A DNA stretch of 64,000 nucleotides from Acidimicrobiales bacterium (GCA_030743005.1 JASLTG010000010.1:36799-100798); one strand, 5' to 3'; numbered from the stretch's first letter, positions 34,892-46,079 are shown. Notes: a model not told the origin generated them from the sequence alone. A program made the numbers and translations.

Positions 34892-35797
34892 TCAACCAAG
34901 CCCCACGACCAATAAGATCCCAGACAACACCAATGCACTTCCGAGGTAGTCCCGCAAGTGATGTTCCTCCTTGAAGCGCACCAACGAAATACAAAAAGCC
35001 AAGACTATTTCTACTTGGCCCAAAGTTCGTACTTTCGCTGCTGTGGTGAGCGTCATCGCTGCTATCCACCCCGTCGTGCCCGCGAAACTTAGTAACCCCA
35101 CTTGGAAACAATTACGTCGATGTTCCCAGATCTTTACAAGTTGCTTTCTGTTAGTTAGCCCCAAGAACAGGCCGTAAAGCACGGTCTGCGCGGTTAGTAA
35201 GGCCAATAAAGTCACACAGGTCCTATGCCATACATCACCTCCTGAGAGTGAAGTCGAGGCACCGCGAATTCCTATTGCTGATAGCGCAAAAAAGAACCCA
35301 GCCATGACGCCGTACCAGGCAGCTGGATCGCCCCACCGGCGCAGCGCGATTTCCAAACCCGAAGTTGCAGCAAGAAGCACGACGCCAAGTAGGACTACAG
35401 CAGCACCCAACCATCCAAATGGCTTAAGAGATTCGCCCAGAAAAAGAGCAGACCCTGCGGCGACAAGGATCACTTCGGCCTTGGAATAAACCGTACCGAT
35501 TGCAAAGTCCCTCGCTCGAAAGGCATTCAGCAGAAGAACAGTTCCTGTTACTTGGACAAGAGCGGCACAGATCACCCAAAGGGTAAATGCGACTGAAATT
35601 TCAACTCGTTGGGGTGTGAATATCCAGGTAACGCCCACCAATATCAGTGCCAGCGGCCAAGCGAATAGAAATCTTACGTAGGCGGCACCCAGGGACGTTA
35701 GATAACGGCGCAGTTCATGTTGTCGAGCCGTTCGAACGACTTGGGCTGCTGTAGCGCCAAGCGTGACAGGTATCCACATGAGGCCGTCAGAGGGCAT
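34892..35797 (-). CDS. EamA/DMT-family transporter
   Basis: A 301-residue membrane protein with about ten hydrophobic helices arranged as two EamA repeats (about 1-140 and 150-300). Visible is the re-entrant AWPLALILVGVTWIF, YSKAEVILVAAGSALFLGE at the end of the first repeat and GQVEIVLAFCISLVRFKEEHHLRDYLGSALVLSGI at the end of the second. Family members are drug/metabolite exporters or importers with very varied substrates. The gene is alone and convergent with coaE; no function is assigned. Confidence 0.85.
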   Translation of the reverse strand: MPSDGLMWIPVTLGATAAQVVRTARQHELRRYLTSLGAAYVRFLFAWPLALILVGVTWIFTPQRVEISVAFTLWVICAALVQVTGTVLLLNAFRARDFAIGTVYSKAEVILVAAGSALFLGESLKPFGWLGAAVVLLGVVLLAATSGLEIALRRWGDPAAWYGVMAGFFFALSAIGIRGASTSLSGGDVWHRTCVTLLALLTAQTVLYGLFLGLTNRKQLVKIWEHRRNCFQVGLLSFAGTTGWIAAMTLTTAAKVRTLGQVEIVLAFCISLVRFKEEHHLRDYLGSALVLSGILLVVGLG

Positions 35798-35833
35798 CGG
35801 TGAAGTCCTAAGACTTAAAGAGCGCTAGATGCG

Positions 35834-36634
35834 CTACTCGGATGGAAGAGAGGGGTTGTCCGTGCTCTCTAGGCGCTGCTGGAGCCGGTTCATTCCATGA
35901 AGCCATCGGTCAGGATCTGCGGTCTTCCTCTCCATCCAGGTTTGCGCTATTTGATCCGTCAAAACCAAGAATCGATCCTCAACGACAGCATCCAATACCT
36001 GTTGTGCCACCTCACTTGGCTCCTTGATTGGACCTCCGGCCTGTGATGCCCATTCACCACCGGCAGCATCACCCAACATTGGCGTCCTTACCGCCAGTGG
36101 AGCAAGCAAGGAAACACCAATTCCGCGGTGAGCGTAGGTAAAGGCAAGCCATTCCGCTAGGCCGACAACGGCATGTTTGCTCACGGCATAAGGAAGGTTG
36201 CCATGTGAGGAAAGGATGCCGGCCATCGACGCGGTGTGAAGTAGGTAGCCCTCACCGCGATCGAGCATCCCGGGGAGAACAGCTCGTACCGCATGAACGT
36301 GAGACATCAAGTTAACGTCCCACTGGCGTTGCCATTCTTCTAGCGAGCTGTCAAAAACTCCAGACCCTGAACCAATGCCAGCGTTGTTGAACAAAATTTC
36401 CGTTGGTCCGAGTTGTGTCTCAACCTGCTCAACCATCGCGTCGATGGCTGAAGGATCTCCAAGGTCGCAGTGGATGGCTATCCCACCGGTACTTTCAGCT
36501 ACTTGTTTGGCCCCTTCAAAGTCGACATCAACGATGGCTACCCGAGAGCCCGCATTCGAGAAGGCCTGCGCACAAGCTGCACCAATACCGCTTGCAGCTC
36601 CAGTGATGACAGTGACTTTTCCGTCGAGTTTCAT
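35834..36634 (-). CDS. SDR-family oxidoreductase
   Basis: A 266-residue classical short-chain dehydrogenase. TGAASGIGAACAQAF is the NAD(P) motif, an Asp in AIVDVDFEGAK suggests NAD preference, LFNNAGIGSGSG is the structural motif, and the catalytic Tyr-Lys is YAVSKHAVVG with a Ser in LHTASMAGI. The end (residues 200-266) has a C-terminal region typical of many uncharacterised SDRs. Substrate unknown. It is upstream of a divergent acidic-protein gene only in the sense of sharing the minus strand; spacing is 16 bases. Confidence 0.88.
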   Translation of the reverse strand: MKLDGKVTVITGAASGIGAACAQAFSNAGSRVAIVDVDFEGAKQVAESTGGIAIHCDLGDPSAIDAMVEQVETQLGPTEILFNNAGIGSGSGVFDSSLEEWQRQWDVNLMSHVHAVRAVLPGMLDRGEGYLLHTASMAGILSSHGNLPYAVSKHAVVGLAEWLAFTYAHRGIGVSLLAPLAVRTPMLGDAAGGEWASQAGGPIKEPSEVAQQVLDAVVEDRFLVLTDQIAQTWMERKTADPDRWLHGMNRLQQRLESTDNPSLPSE

Positions 36635-36649
36635 GTCCTCACCGAGTCT

Positions 36650-37096
36650 CTATACGTTCAGTTGAGTTCCGCAGTGAGGACAGCTGGCAACATTCTCACG
36701 CATGTCGTATTGCGATTCTTTGACGAGTAAGAAGCACCCTTCACACAGAATCTCATCTTCTTGTTTGCCGGGTATGCGATCACCTTCGGCTGTCGTGATA
36801 ACACCTTCGTCTTCTTCTTCCTCTTCGTCATCTTCGTCAGCTGATGAGAGTCGTTCTTTGAGAATGGTGTCCAGGTCGGCTTCAACCTCGTCGTCGTCTT
36901 CGTCTTCTTCTTCGTCAGCAGCAGGACGCGCTCCAGCTGGGATCTCTTTGTTCTCGTCCTCGGAGTCGTCTTCATCCTCGCCTAAGAGGGCGTCAGCTTC
37001 TAGGTCGATCTCAGTTTCCTCATCGATTTCCTCATCGATGAGGTCTGGATCTGGTTCCGCATCTTCGTTTTCTTCGTCTGTAGATTCGTCGCTCAT
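36650..37096 (-). CDS. Acidic protein with C-terminal zinc ribbon (DUF4193-like)
   Basis: A 148-residue protein from ATG 37096 (the open frame starts at 37159, but MSDESTDEEN is the expected N-terminus). Residues 1-105 are an extremely acidic, low-complexity tract of Asp and Glu. The C-terminal 45 residues form a zinc ribbon with CEGC and CPHC pairs (CEGCFLLVKESQYDMRENVASCPHC). This resembles the actinobacterial DUF4193 family, thought to bind zinc and nucleic-acid-linked factors, but function is unproven. The gene has a divergent start relative to uvrB, with about 175 bases between. Confidence 0.78.
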   Translation of the reverse strand: MSDESTDEENEDAEPDPDLIDEEIDEETEIDLEADALLGEDEDDSEDENKEIPAGARPAADEEEDEDDDEVEADLDTILKERLSSADEDDEEEEEDEGVITTAEGDRIPGKQEDEILCEGCFLLVKESQYDMRENVASCPHCGTQLNV

Positions 37097-37270
37097 GTTT
37101 GCCTCGTGAGTGTCAACGTTAAATGTTCGTGTTTGCCACTCAGCGCGGAGGATACCCATAGTTCGGGCAATGAGTGTGAAAGAAAGAAGAAATCCCTAAA
37201 GTTCGACAAATTTTTTGAAACAGTCACATGGGGCCTTTTGTCTACCTAATCAGTTCCTAAGCTGTTTCTC

Positions 37271-39331
37271 GTGACTTCCGAAGCGCGATCGACCCCAACT
37301 GCAGCGCATCCTTTTCGTGTCGTTTCGGACTTCGACCCAGCAGGAGACCAGCCCAAGGCGGTGCAACTACTTTCGGAGGGGGTTGAGGCAGGGCAGCGGT
37401 TCCAGACGCTTTTGGGCATCACTGGTTCGGGGAAGAGTGCAACTATTGCCTGGACGATAGAAAAGGTTCAAAGACCTACGCTCGTCCTTGCCCCAAATAA
37501 ATCTTTGGCAGCACAGTTAGCGAACGAATTTCGTGAGTTCTTTCCGGATAATCGCGTCGAATATTTTGTGTCGTATTACGACTATTACCAACCAGAGGCG
37601 TATATGCCGGCTTCTGATACGTACATAGAAAAAGACTCGTCGATAAATGATGAGATCGATCGCCTCAGACATTCAGCGACGGCTGCTCTACTTACGCGAC
37701 GGGACGTGATCGTCGTTGCCTCTGTGTCGGCCATTTATGGCCTTGGCCCGCCTGATGCTTACCTTGAACACATGCTGTATATGAGAGTGGGGGAGACTCA
37801 TAACCAACGAGATGTCCTTGGGCGACTGATCGACATGCAATACGAGAGAAATGATATGAACCTCGTGCGGGGAAAATTTCGCGTACGCGGGGACACCCTT
37901 GAGGTACATCCGGCATATGAAGAATTTGTGGTTCGTATAGAGCTATTTGGAGACGATGTTGAGCGGATAGCCAAGGTGGACCCGGTTACTGGTGAGCGTC
38001 TTGCGGAGCTGGAGGAAGTAACTGTGTTCCCTGCCAGTCACTACGTCACAGACGGCGCAACCGTCCATCGAGCGATCGGTGACATTGAAGCAGAACTTCA
38101 ACAGCGCCTAGCGTTGTTCGAATCGGAGAACAAACTGTTGGAAGCACAACGGCTTCGAATGCGAACTGAATATGACCTTGAGATGCTCCAAGAAGTTGGG
38201 TATTGCAATGGCATCGAAAACTATTCAATGCATTTAGATGGCCGAACCTTTGATGAACCTCCGTACAGTCTTCTTGATTTCTTTCCCGAGGATTACCTGT
38301 TGGTAGTTGACGAAAGTCATGTGGCAGTTCCTCAGCTTCATGGGCAATTTGCCGGCGATCGATCGCGTAAAGACACGTTGGTTGAGCACGGGTTCCGTCT
38401 TCCGTCGGCTCGTGACAATCGACCACTGCGATTTGATGAAGTTATGGAACGCCTTAATCAAGTCGTATTCCTCTCGGCGACTCCCGGTGATTATGAGATC
38501 GACGTCAGCGATCAGGTGGTCGAGCAAATAATTCGACCCACCGGTCTGGTTGACCCTGAAGTAATCGTTAAACCGACTCGGGGGCAGATCGATGATCTTA
38601 TTGAACAGATAGAGAACACTGTGGGACGTGGAGATCGGGTCTTGGTTACGACTTTGACAAAAAAGATGTCCGAAGACCTGACCGACTATTTATTGGAACT
38701 GGGGGTCAGGGTTAGGTACTTACACAGTGAAATCGACACTATTGAACGCATCGAGATCCTGAGAGATCTCCGATTAGGTGAGTTTGATGTACTGGTGGGG
38801 ATCAACCTATTGCGGGAGGGGTTGGACTTACCTGAAGTTTCCCTGGTTGCGATCCTTGATGCGGATAAAGAAGGGTTTCTGAGAAGCAAGACTTCATTGA
38901 TCCAAACGATCGGTAGAGCGGCTCGAAATGTCGACGGGCAAGTAATTATGTACGCCGACAATGTTACTGATTCGATGCAGATAGCGATCGGCGAAACGAA
39001 TCGGAGGCGAGCGCTTCAACAGGCCTACAACTTAGAAAATGGGATCGACCCGCAAACTATTCGGAAAGCAGTGACTGATATTTTGCTGGTTCTTCGAGGG
39101 CAAGAAGCGGGAGCACCTGTTCCAGAGAAGTTGGCCTCGGGTCGATTGCGACCTGATGAGCAGGCCCGGAAAGACTTAGCTGAGCTTCCTGAAGACGACT
39201 TGCATCGGCTTATCCATTCGTTGGAGCTTGAAATGGAAGAAGCGGCGGAGGATCTCCGGTTTGAGTATGCAGCGCGGTTGAGGGACGAAATTAGAGAATT
39301 GCGGCGTGATCTACGCGACGCGACCAGTTGA
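37271..39331 (+). CDS. uvrB: UvrABC subunit B (excinuclease helicase-like)
   Basis: A 686-residue protein that verifies DNA damage with UvrA and recruits UvrC. Walker A is [13 protein letters not shown] near residue 47, the beta-hairpin [16 protein letters not shown] inserts between strands, helicase motifs include [11 protein letters not shown] and VFLSATPG, and IGRAARN is motif VI. The C-terminal UVR domain ([22 protein letters not shown]) binds UvrC. The start is GTG 37271. No LexA box of the actinobacterial type was seen in the leader. Confidence 0.97.
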   Translation: MTSEARSTPTAAHPFRVVSDFDPAGDQPKAVQLLSEGVEAGQRFQTLLGITGSGKSATIAWTIEKVQRPTLVLAPNKSLAAQLANEFREFFPDNRVEYFVSYYDYYQPEAYMPASDTYIEKDSSINDEIDRLRHSATAALLTRRDVIVVASVSAIYGLGPPDAYLEHMLYMRVGETHNQRDVLGRLIDMQYERNDMNLVRGKFRVRGDTLEVHPAYEEFVVRIELFGDDVERIAKVDPVTGERLAELEEVTVFPASHYVTDGATVHRAIGDIEAELQQRLALFESENKLLEAQRLRMRTEYDLEMLQEVGYCNGIENYSMHLDGRTFDEPPYSLLDFFPEDYLLVVDESHVAVPQLHGQFAGDRSRKDTLVEHGFRLPSARDNRPLRFDEVMERLNQVVFLSATPGDYEIDVSDQVVEQIIRPTGLVDPEVIVKPTRGQIDDLIEQIENTVGRGDRVLVTTLTKKMSEDLTDYLLELGVRVRYLHSEIDTIERIEILRDLRLGEFDVLVGINLLREGLDLPEVSLVAILDADKEGFLRSKTSLIQTIGRAARNVDGQVIMYADNVTDSMQIAIGETNRRRALQQAYNLENGIDPQTIRKAVTDILLVLRGQEAGAPVPEKLASGRLRPDEQARKDLAELPEDDLHRLIHSLELEMEEAAEDLRFEYAARLRDEIRELRRDLRDATS

Positions 39332-39439
39332 CGGGTCTAAGACTTCTCGTAACTGTGGCTGACCTTGAGCCTCGGCGACTAGGTTGCCCAATAGGGCGAT
39401 GAGGTTGTCGCGAGTACTGAACCCAAAGGGGGCCTAGTC

Positions 39440-40531
39440 ATGGCACATGAAGTGCGCGGGGTGATCGCCCGAAGTAAAGGGGCACCAGTTTCTGTTGAAA
39501 CAATTCAAGTGCCCGACCCAGGTCCGGGAGAAGTGGTGGTTGACGTTCAGGCATGTGGGGTTTGCCATACGGACCTTCATTACCGCGAAGGGGCAATCAA
39601 TGATGAGTTTCCTTTTCTTCTAGGTCATGAGGCTGCGGGAGTTGTCAGCCAAATTGGGCCAGGGGTAGGGAACGTTGAAGAAGGCGACTTTGTGATCCTT
39701 AACTGGCGCGCTGTCTGTGGTGAATGTCGAAGTTGTCTGCGGGGGAGGCCTCAATACTGCTTTTCCACCCACAATGCCCAACAAAAAATGACGGTCGATG
39801 GGGTAGACCTCTCACCAGCTTTAGGTATTGGGGCGTTTGCTGAAAAGACTTTGGTTGCAGCTGGACAAGCAACCAAAGTAGATGCTGCTGCAGAGCCCGA
39901 GGTCGCCGGCTTGATTGGCTGTGGGGTGATGGCAGGACTTGGCGCAGCCCTGAATACGGGAGGCGTTACTCGAGGCGACACGGTTGCAGTTTGGGGGTGT
40001 GGAGGTGTTGGGGACGCGGCAATTGAAGGCTCTCGAATTGCTGGGGCTCGCACAATTATTGCTATTGATCTAGACGACCAAAAACTTGAATGGGCCAGAG
40101 ATTTTGGAGCGACACACGCGATTAACTCCTCAGATATGAACAGTGATGAGGTCATTGAGGCAGTTCGAGGTTTGACTGAAGGAAACGGTGTGGATGTCGC
40201 TATCGAAGCGATTGGCCTTCCTGCTACCTATGAGCAGGCATTTTTTGCACGGGATCTAGCTGGCACAGTCGTACTTGTAGGGGTCCCGAACCCCGAGATG
40301 CGCATCGATTTGCCGCTTATTGAAGTATTCGGTAGGGGAGGAGCGCTTAAGAGCTCTTGGTACGGAGACTGCTTGCCATCTCGAGATTTCCCCATGTTGA
40401 TTGATTTGTATTTGCAAGGCCGTCTTCAGCTGGATCGGTTTGTCTCGGAGAAAATAGGCATTGACGAGGTTGAGGATGCCTTTCACAAAATGGAACGTGG
40501 TGAGGTGCTTAGATCAGTCGTCATGATCTGA
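39440..40531 (+). CDS. mscR: S-(hydroxymethyl)mycothiol dehydrogenase-like zinc enzyme
   Basis: A 363-residue zinc alcohol dehydrogenase that closely follows the mycothiol-dependent formaldehyde dehydrogenase pattern: [15 protein letters not shown] at the start, [24 protein letters not shown] with the zinc His, structural zinc cluster [34 protein letters not shown] and [12 protein letters not shown] for NAD. It would oxidise S-hydroxymethyl mycothiol to the S-formyl form in formaldehyde detoxification. Agreement with mshD in this window supports the call. It is in the uvrB-uvrA interval. Confidence 0.9.
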   Translation: MAHEVRGVIARSKGAPVSVETIQVPDPGPGEVVVDVQACGVCHTDLHYREGAINDEFPFLLGHEAAGVVSQIGPGVGNVEEGDFVILNWRAVCGECRSCLRGRPQYCFSTHNAQQKMTVDGVDLSPALGIGAFAEKTLVAAGQATKVDAAAEPEVAGLIGCGVMAGLGAALNTGGVTRGDTVAVWGCGGVGDAAIEGSRIAGARTIIAIDLDDQKLEWARDFGATHAINSSDMNSDEVIEAVRGLTEGNGVDVAIEAIGLPATYEQAFFARDLAGTVVLVGVPNPEMRIDLPLIEVFGRGGALKSSWYGDCLPSRDFPMLIDLYLQGRLQLDRFVSEKIGIDEVEDAFHKMERGEVLRSVVMI

Positions 40532-40538
40532 TTCGATT

Positions 40539-40569
40539 TGGGGCTTCACTCCCCATCTCAGAGATGGGG
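40539..40569 (+). promoter_or_regulatory. Two mutually exclusive hairpins in the uvrA leader
   Basis: TGGGG (40539-40543) can pair with CCCCA (40551-40555), or that same CCCCATCTC (40551-40559) can pair with GAGATGGGG (40561-40569), a near-perfect palindrome centred on A40560. The structures compete for the middle arm, and end 21 bases before the uvrA ATG. The arrangement resembles an attenuator-like switch or a protein-binding operator. It also lies just after the mscR stop (40531) and could act as a processing or stabilising element. Confidence 0.4.
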
Positions 40570-40590
40570 TCGGGATAGGCTCCCAGCACA

Positions 40591-43440
40591 ATGGGAGATC
40601 AATTAATTGTCCGAGGTGCCAGAGAAAATAACCTCCGCAATATTGATGTTGATCTACCACGCGACCAGCTGATCGTATTCACGGGGTTATCGGGCAGCGG
40701 CAAGTCTTCGCTCGCCTTTGACACGATTTACGCGGAAGGGCAAAGACGTTATGTGGAATCCCTCTCGGCGTACGCCCGACAGTTCTTGGGGCAGATGGAT
40801 AAACCTGACGTTGATTTTTTGGAGGGGCTTTCACCGGCCATTTCAATTGATCAGAAAAGTGCCAGCAGAAACCCCCGCTCGACTGTAGGAACGATCACTG
40901 AAGTTTACGATTATCTGAGACTCCTGTACGCGAGGGTTGGAATACAACATGACCCTGAAACTGACGAAGTGGTGCAACGTCAGACCCCACAAGAAATCGT
41001 CGATCGGATTCTGGGGTTAGGAACCGACAGTCGATTTCAGGTTCTTGCTCCTGTGGTTCGGGGACGAAAAGGTGAGTATCACACGCTCTTAGCTGGCCTT
41101 GCCTCACAGGGCTATGTGCGGGCTCGAGTTGATGGAGAGATGGTCGATCTGGCTGAAAGCGATGTGCTGCCAGAAGAACGACTTGACCGTTATGTGAATC
41201 ATGACATCGAAGTGATAGTCGATCGTCTCGTCCTCAGGGAAGGCATAGAGCAACGATTGACAGAATCGATCGAAGCCGCACTCTTGTTGGCTGACGGACA
41301 TGTTTGGGTTGAACTCATGCCGGAGGATGAAGATCCGCAGATGCTCACGTACAGTCAGCACCTCTTTTCACCGACTACCGGTCGTTCTTTCGAAGAGCTT
41401 GCTCCAAGAAACTTTTCGTTCAACTCCCCGTATGGCGCTTGTGGCACTTGCGATGGGTTAGGAACCAGGTTCGAAGTAGACCCTGAGCTAATTGTCCCCA
41501 ATGGTGATCTCAGTATCGAGGATGGGGCGATAGCGCCCTTCTCCACGGGTGCTAGTAGGTGGTACGGCCGTTTACTGCGGGCTACCGGCGAAGAGTTCGA
41601 CATTCCTGTAGACAAGCCCTGGGCGAAGCTGACAGCCAAGCAAAAAAAGCTGTTGCTTTATGGCAGCCCTCAAAATAGAACCTTTACGGTGCGTTATAGA
41701 AATAGGTACGGCCGTAGTCGGAGTTTCACAACGCACTGGGAAGGGGTCATCCCAACCTTGCAGCGCCGTCACGCCGATACAGATAGCGACCATTCTCGCG
41801 ATCGTATCGAGGGGTACATGAGAGAAGTTCCCTGCGGTACCTGTGATGGGGCGCGGCTCAACGAGGTTTCCCTTGCAGTTCGAGTAGCGGGCCACAACAT
41901 CTACGAGCTTTGTTCAGTGTCGATAGGCGAAGCAGCCAAGATCATCGATGGGTTGTCTCTAAGTGATAGGGAAGCGATCATCGCCGCTCCCATTGTTAAG
42001 GAAATCGATGCTCGACTGAACTTCCTTTTGGACGTGGGTTTGGACTATCTGACTTTGAATAGGTCCGCAGCGACGCTCGCTGGCGGGGAAGCCCAACGAA
42101 TTCGACTGGCTAGTCAAATTGGAAGTGGCCTTGAAGGTGTTTTGTACGTCTTAGATGAGCCGTCGATTGGGTTGCATCAGCGAGATAATCGACGCCTAAT
42201 TGAGACTTTGCAACACCTAAGAGATCTCGGGAACACGGTTCTTGTCGTCGAACATGATCAGGAAACAATCATGGAAGCTGACTGGGTGGTTGATATTGGG
42301 CCTGGGGCTGGAGAACACGGTGGTGAAATCATCTACAGCGGCCCAGTTGGCGGATTAAAAGATGTTAAGGGTTCAGTCACTGGTGAGTACTTAAAGGGAA
42401 TTCGCGAAATTGAAATACCCGTATCGCGCAGAGAACCACTCAAGGACTCCTTGGTGGTCCATGGAGCGCGAGAAAACAATCTCAGATCCATAGACGTTGA
42501 GATTCCACTTGGTTGTTTCGTGGCAATAACAGGTGTTTCAGGTTCTGGCAAGAGCACCCTGATTAACGAAATTCTCCGAAAATCGTTAATGCAAAAGATC
42601 TATAAATCCAAAGAAGTACCCGGATTACACACCTCTCTTGATGGTTGGGAAGCTTTGGATAAGGTCATCGACATTGATCAGTCACCGATTGGTCGAACTC
42701 CTCGTTCGAATACGGCGACGTACACGGGGGCATTTGACAGCATCCGAAAGCTGTTCGCAGCAACCAACGAATCTAAGGTGAGGGGCTACCTGCCGGGCAG
42801 GTTCAGCTTCAACGTCAAAGGTGGGAGATGTGAAGCTTGTTCGGGTGATGGAACCATAAAGATTGAGATGCATTTCCTTCCCGATGTTTACGTGCCGTGT
42901 GAGGTCTGCAAAGGCGCCAGATACAACCGAGAAACCCTTGAAGTGCGCTTCAAGGGGATGACTATTGCTGATGTGTTGAACATGCCGTGCGAAGAGGCCT
43001 TGGAGTTCTTTTCAGCTCAACCTCCAATAGCGCGCCACATGCAGACTCTGGTTGATGTTGGGTTGGGTTACATCCGACTCGGACAGCCGGCGACGACCCT
43101 TTCAGGCGGGGAAGCGCAACGCGTAAAACTTGCGAGCGAATTGGCTAAGCGACCAACTGGGCACACCATCTACATCCTTGATGAACCTACGACAGGCCTC
43201 CATTTCGAAGATATCCGTAGGTTGTTGACAGTGCTAAGCAGGCTGGTAGATCAAGGCAACACCGTGGTAGTGATAGAACACAACCTTGATGTCATAAAGA
43301 CTGCTGACTGGATCATCGATATGGGTCCTGAAGGTGGAGATGGGGGTGGCCTAGTAGTAGCCAGTGGCATTCCCGAAAAGGTTGCCAAAGTGTCAGGAAG
43401 TCATACAGGCCGCTTCCTTGCTCCGGTCCTGTCGAACTGA
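40591..43440 (+). CDS. uvrA: UvrABC subunit A (damage-recognition ATPase)
   Basis: A 949-residue tandem ABC protein. First Walker [20 protein letters not shown], zinc-finger 1 with CGTCDGLG and [10 protein letters not shown], signature [16 protein letters not shown], Walker [15 protein letters not shown]. Second half: Walker [16 protein letters not shown], zinc-finger with CEACSGDG and [10 protein letters not shown], signature [15 protein letters not shown], Walker [15 protein letters not shown]. All cysteines needed for the zinc modules are present. Length and domain order are normal. Confidence 0.98.
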   Translation: MGDQLIVRGARENNLRNIDVDLPRDQLIVFTGLSGSGKSSLAFDTIYAEGQRRYVESLSAYARQFLGQMDKPDVDFLEGLSPAISIDQKSASRNPRSTVGTITEVYDYLRLLYARVGIQHDPETDEVVQRQTPQEIVDRILGLGTDSRFQVLAPVVRGRKGEYHTLLAGLASQGYVRARVDGEMVDLAESDVLPEERLDRYVNHDIEVIVDRLVLREGIEQRLTESIEAALLLADGHVWVELMPEDEDPQMLTYSQHLFSPTTGRSFEELAPRNFSFNSPYGACGTCDGLGTRFEVDPELIVPNGDLSIEDGAIAPFSTGASRWYGRLLRATGEEFDIPVDKPWAKLTAKQKKLLLYGSPQNRTFTVRYRNRYGRSRSFTTHWEGVIPTLQRRHADTDSDHSRDRIEGYMREVPCGTCDGARLNEVSLAVRVAGHNIYELCSVSIGEAAKIIDGLSLSDREAIIAAPIVKEIDARLNFLLDVGLDYLTLNRSAATLAGGEAQRIRLASQIGSGLEGVLYVLDEPSIGLHQRDNRRLIETLQHLRDLGNTVLVVEHDQETIMEADWVVDIGPGAGEHGGEIIYSGPVGGLKDVKGSVTGEYLKGIREIEIPVSRREPLKDSLVVHGARENNLRSIDVEIPLGCFVAITGVSGSGKSTLINEILRKSLMQKIYKSKEVPGLHTSLDGWEALDKVIDIDQSPIGRTPRSNTATYTGAFDSIRKLFAATNESKVRGYLPGRFSFNVKGGRCEACSGDGTIKIEMHFLPDVYVPCEVCKGARYNRETLEVRFKGMTIADVLNMPCEEALEFFSAQPPIARHMQTLVDVGLGYIRLGQPATTLSGGEAQRVKLASELAKRPTGHTIYILDEPTTGLHFEDIRRLLTVLSRLVDQGNTVVVIEHNLDVIKTADWIIDMGPEGGDGGGLVVASGIPEKVAKVSGSHTGRFLAPVLSN

Positions 43441-43468
43441 GTGAGTTTCTTGCGAATAGCCTCTAGGT

Positions 43469-45328
43469 ATGTCATTGCGCCCCGAGTCTGGCTCCGTTCC
43501 CGACCAGCCAGGTAGCTACCAGTTCAAGGATCAAGCTGGGCGCATCATTTACGTAGGGAAAGCCAAGAGCCTGCGGAGTCGCCTAAACAGCTACTTCCAA
43601 GACGCCCGGAACCTGCACCCACGGACGGTGCAGATGCTTTCCACGGCGACATCGATCGAATGGGTCGAAGTTGCTACCGAAGTGGATGCCCTCATGTTGG
43701 AGTACAGCCTCATTCAGAGGCATCAACCTCGCTTTAATGTTCGTCTTCGCGACGATAAGTCCTATCCATTTTTGGCCGTCACCCTGCGAGACGAATGGCC
43801 GCGAGCGATGGTCATGCGAGGAAAGAGAAAACGAGGAAATCGGTACTTCGGCCCCTTCGGTCACGCGTATGCCATTCGAGAAACGTTGGATCTTCTATTA
43901 CGGACTTTCCCAATTCGAACTTGCAGCGACAACAAGATGTCGGAACACCAGCGGTTGGGTCGACCCTGCCTTTTGTTCCATATTGAGCAATGCGCCGGGC
44001 CTTGTGTTGGGGAAATATCCCCGCAGGCATATGAAGAGCTAGTGAACGACTTAATTCGCTTTCTTGAAGGGGACACTGACGAAGTCTTACGAGATTTAAA
44101 CAACAGAATGCAGTCGGCTAGTAATTCCAGAGAGTTTGAGCTAGCCGCGAGATACCGGGACCGGCTAACTAGCGTTAAGAAAGCAATAGAAAAGCAACAA
44201 ATTGCTGGCACCAGGAATGAAGACTTCGACGTTATCGGCGTCCACGATGACGAATTAGAAGCCTCAGTTCAGGTCTTTTTTGTGCGCAAAGGCCGTGTCA
44301 TGGGTCAGCGTGGCTCAATCGTCGACAAGGTTGAGGACGTCACGCAGCCAGACTTGATCGCGCGAATAGTTGAAGACATCTATCACGACGACAATCCAAT
44401 CGGAATGCCAAAGAATGTATTCGTCCCGACACTGCCACAAAGGAAATCTTTATACGAAGAATGGTTAACTCAACAACGAGGGTCCCGAGTTGAGATTCGA
44501 ATACCGCAGCGAGGCCATAAGCGAGCGTTGCACGAAACAGCGACCAAAAATGCTCGGGAATCCTTTACACGGCACCGACTCAAACGGGGCACCGACCACA
44601 ACAGTCGAGCCAAAGCATTAGAAGAGTTGCAGAGATATCTGGAATTACCCAACGCGCCTTTGCGTATCGAGTGTTACGACATGAGTCACCTTCAAGGGAC
44701 CGACTACGTCGGCTCTATGGTGGTTCTCGAGGATGCTCTGCCACGGAAAAGTGAGTACCGGCGCTTCAAGATTCGTGATGTAGAGGGCAATGATGACTTC
44801 GCGGCAATGGAAGAAGTTCTCTCCAGGAGATTCCAGAATTATCTGGACGAAAGAGAGTCACCTTCAACTGAGGCCACCAAATTCGCCTACCCCCCGCAGT
44901 TGCTAGTCGTAGACGGAGGAAAAGGACAGCTGGGGGTAGCGGTACGTGTTCTCGAATCAATGGGATTGAGAGAGGAAATTCCTGTAGTTGCGTTGGCAAA
45001 ACAGTTCGAGGAAGTGTTTATTCCCGGGCGGGGCGCAGCCATTGAAGTACCGCGAGGTTCCGAAGCTTTGTACCTCTTGCAGCGCATACGTGACGAGAGT
45101 CACCGTTTCGCAATTGCCTACCATCGGCAGCTACGCAATAAGAGAATGACCCGAAGTGTCCTTGATGGGATAGCTGGTCTCGGGGAGGCACGACGAAAGC
45201 GGCTCATCAGAGAATTCGGTGGAGTTCGGAAAGTTCAACGAGCGACCCTTGAGGATCTACTTGCTTTGAGTTGGCTTCCCGACGGTGTCGCTGTAGCCGT
45301 TCATGAACGGACCCAGGGGCGCGCATGA
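43469..45328 (+). CDS. uvrC: UvrABC subunit C (excinuclease)
   Basis: A 619-residue double endonuclease. N-terminal GIY-YIG domain (YQFKDQAGRIIYVGKAKSLR), the EQCAGPC Cys motif, a UVR segment near residue 210 (SREFELAARYRDRLTSVKKAIE), the RNase H-like C-terminal nuclease with Asp residues in RIECYDMSHLQGTDYVGSMV and LLVVDGGKGQL, and terminal HhH (LDGIAGLGEARRKRLIREF). It makes the 3' and 5' incisions. It overlaps the following methyltransferase gene by four bases. Confidence 0.97.
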   Translation: MSLRPESGSVPDQPGSYQFKDQAGRIIYVGKAKSLRSRLNSYFQDARNLHPRTVQMLSTATSIEWVEVATEVDALMLEYSLIQRHQPRFNVRLRDDKSYPFLAVTLRDEWPRAMVMRGKRKRGNRYFGPFGHAYAIRETLDLLLRTFPIRTCSDNKMSEHQRLGRPCLLFHIEQCAGPCVGEISPQAYEELVNDLIRFLEGDTDEVLRDLNNRMQSASNSREFELAARYRDRLTSVKKAIEKQQIAGTRNEDFDVIGVHDDELEASVQVFFVRKGRVMGQRGSIVDKVEDVTQPDLIARIVEDIYHDDNPIGMPKNVFVPTLPQRKSLYEEWLTQQRGSRVEIRIPQRGHKRALHETATKNARESFTRHRLKRGTDHNSRAKALEELQRYLELPNAPLRIECYDMSHLQGTDYVGSMVVLEDALPRKSEYRRFKIRDVEGNDDFAAMEEVLSRRFQNYLDERESPSTEATKFAYPPQLLVVDGGKGQLGVAVRVLESMGLREEIPVVALAKQFEEVFIPGRGAAIEVPRGSEALYLLQRIRDESHRFAIAYHRQLRNKRMTRSVLDGIAGLGEARRKRLIREFGGVRKVQRATLEDLLALSWLPDGVAVAVHERTQGRA

Positions 45329-46047
45329 CCGAGGATCTGTGGGAATCTCACGCGAGGTGGTGGCAGCGTGAATTTACTGATGGTGTAGATCCCGAATACA
45401 ACGAACAGATACTTCCATTGGTCGCAGGCCTCACAACAGGCTTCGAGAAGATCCTCGACATTGGTTGTGGAGAAGGTCAAGTAGCTCGAGCGTTGCCAGG
45501 CAACCTCTCTCATGTTTTCGGAATAGATCGGTCACGGGCTCAAGTAGCTGAAGCCGTTGATCGGTCCGCTGGTGAACATTACGCCCAAGCTTCGGCGTCA
45601 GCGTTGCCCTTCGCAGACGAAACCTTCGATGCAGCGGTGGCATGCCTTGTTTTCGAACACATAATCGAGATGAGCACCGCAATCAGTGAAGTCGCCCGCG
45701 TGTTGAAGCCGGACGGAAGGTTCGTTTTCTTGTTGAACCATCCGCTCTTACAAACGCCAGGCAGCGGGTGGGTAGAAGAACACACGTCGGAGACATCGAT
45801 TCAGTATTGGAGAATCGGCCAATATCTAGTGGAACAAGAAACTATCGAAGAAGTTGAATTGGGAATTCGAATTCCGTTCGTTCACCGACCCCTAAGCGTC
45901 TATTTGAATTCGCTCACTGATAGGGGCCTATTCCTTGAACGAATGCTTGAACCAGCACCGCCTGAAGGGTTCCTCGAACGCAACCACGCTTACCGATCTG
46001 CTCGGCATATCCCTCGACTTTTGGTGCTTGTATGCAAGAAGCAGTGA
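45325..46047 (+). CDS. Class I SAM-dependent methyltransferase
   Basis: A 240-residue Methyltransf_11-type protein. SAM site ILDIGCGEGQVARAL; HVFGIDRSRAQVAEA; ASALPFADETFDAAVACLVFEHI is the motif IV region; VLKPDGRFVFLLNHPLLQT is typical of ubiE-like methyltransferases. The acceptor cannot be read. ATG 45325 overlaps the uvrC stop, so it is translationally linked, while rapZ follows after 32 bases. Possibly a recent arrival in an otherwise conserved uvrC-rapZ neighbourhood. Confidence 0.85.
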   Translation: MTEDLWESHARWWQREFTDGVDPEYNEQILPLVAGLTTGFEKILDIGCGEGQVARALPGNLSHVFGIDRSRAQVAEAVDRSAGEHYAQASASALPFADETFDAAVACLVFEHIIEMSTAISEVARVLKPDGRFVFLLNHPLLQTPGSGWVEEHTSETSIQYWRIGQYLVEQETIEEVELGIRIPFVHRPLSVYLNSLTDRGLFLERMLEPAPPEGFLERNHAYRSARHIPRLLVLVCKKQ

Positions 46048-46079
46048 CTTGTTCTGAACGAGCGACCTAACCTTTAGGA

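Noticed and set aside
36790..36915. TCTTCG/GAAGAA-type simple repeats as a tandem repeat array
   Set aside because: They encode the acidic tract in frame and vary in unit; no separate repeat element or CRISPR pattern.
36702..37109. 135-codon plus-strand Ser-rich frame
   Set aside because: It is the complement of the Glu/Asp tract of the acidic zinc-ribbon gene; the poly-Ser content follows from that low-complexity DNA.
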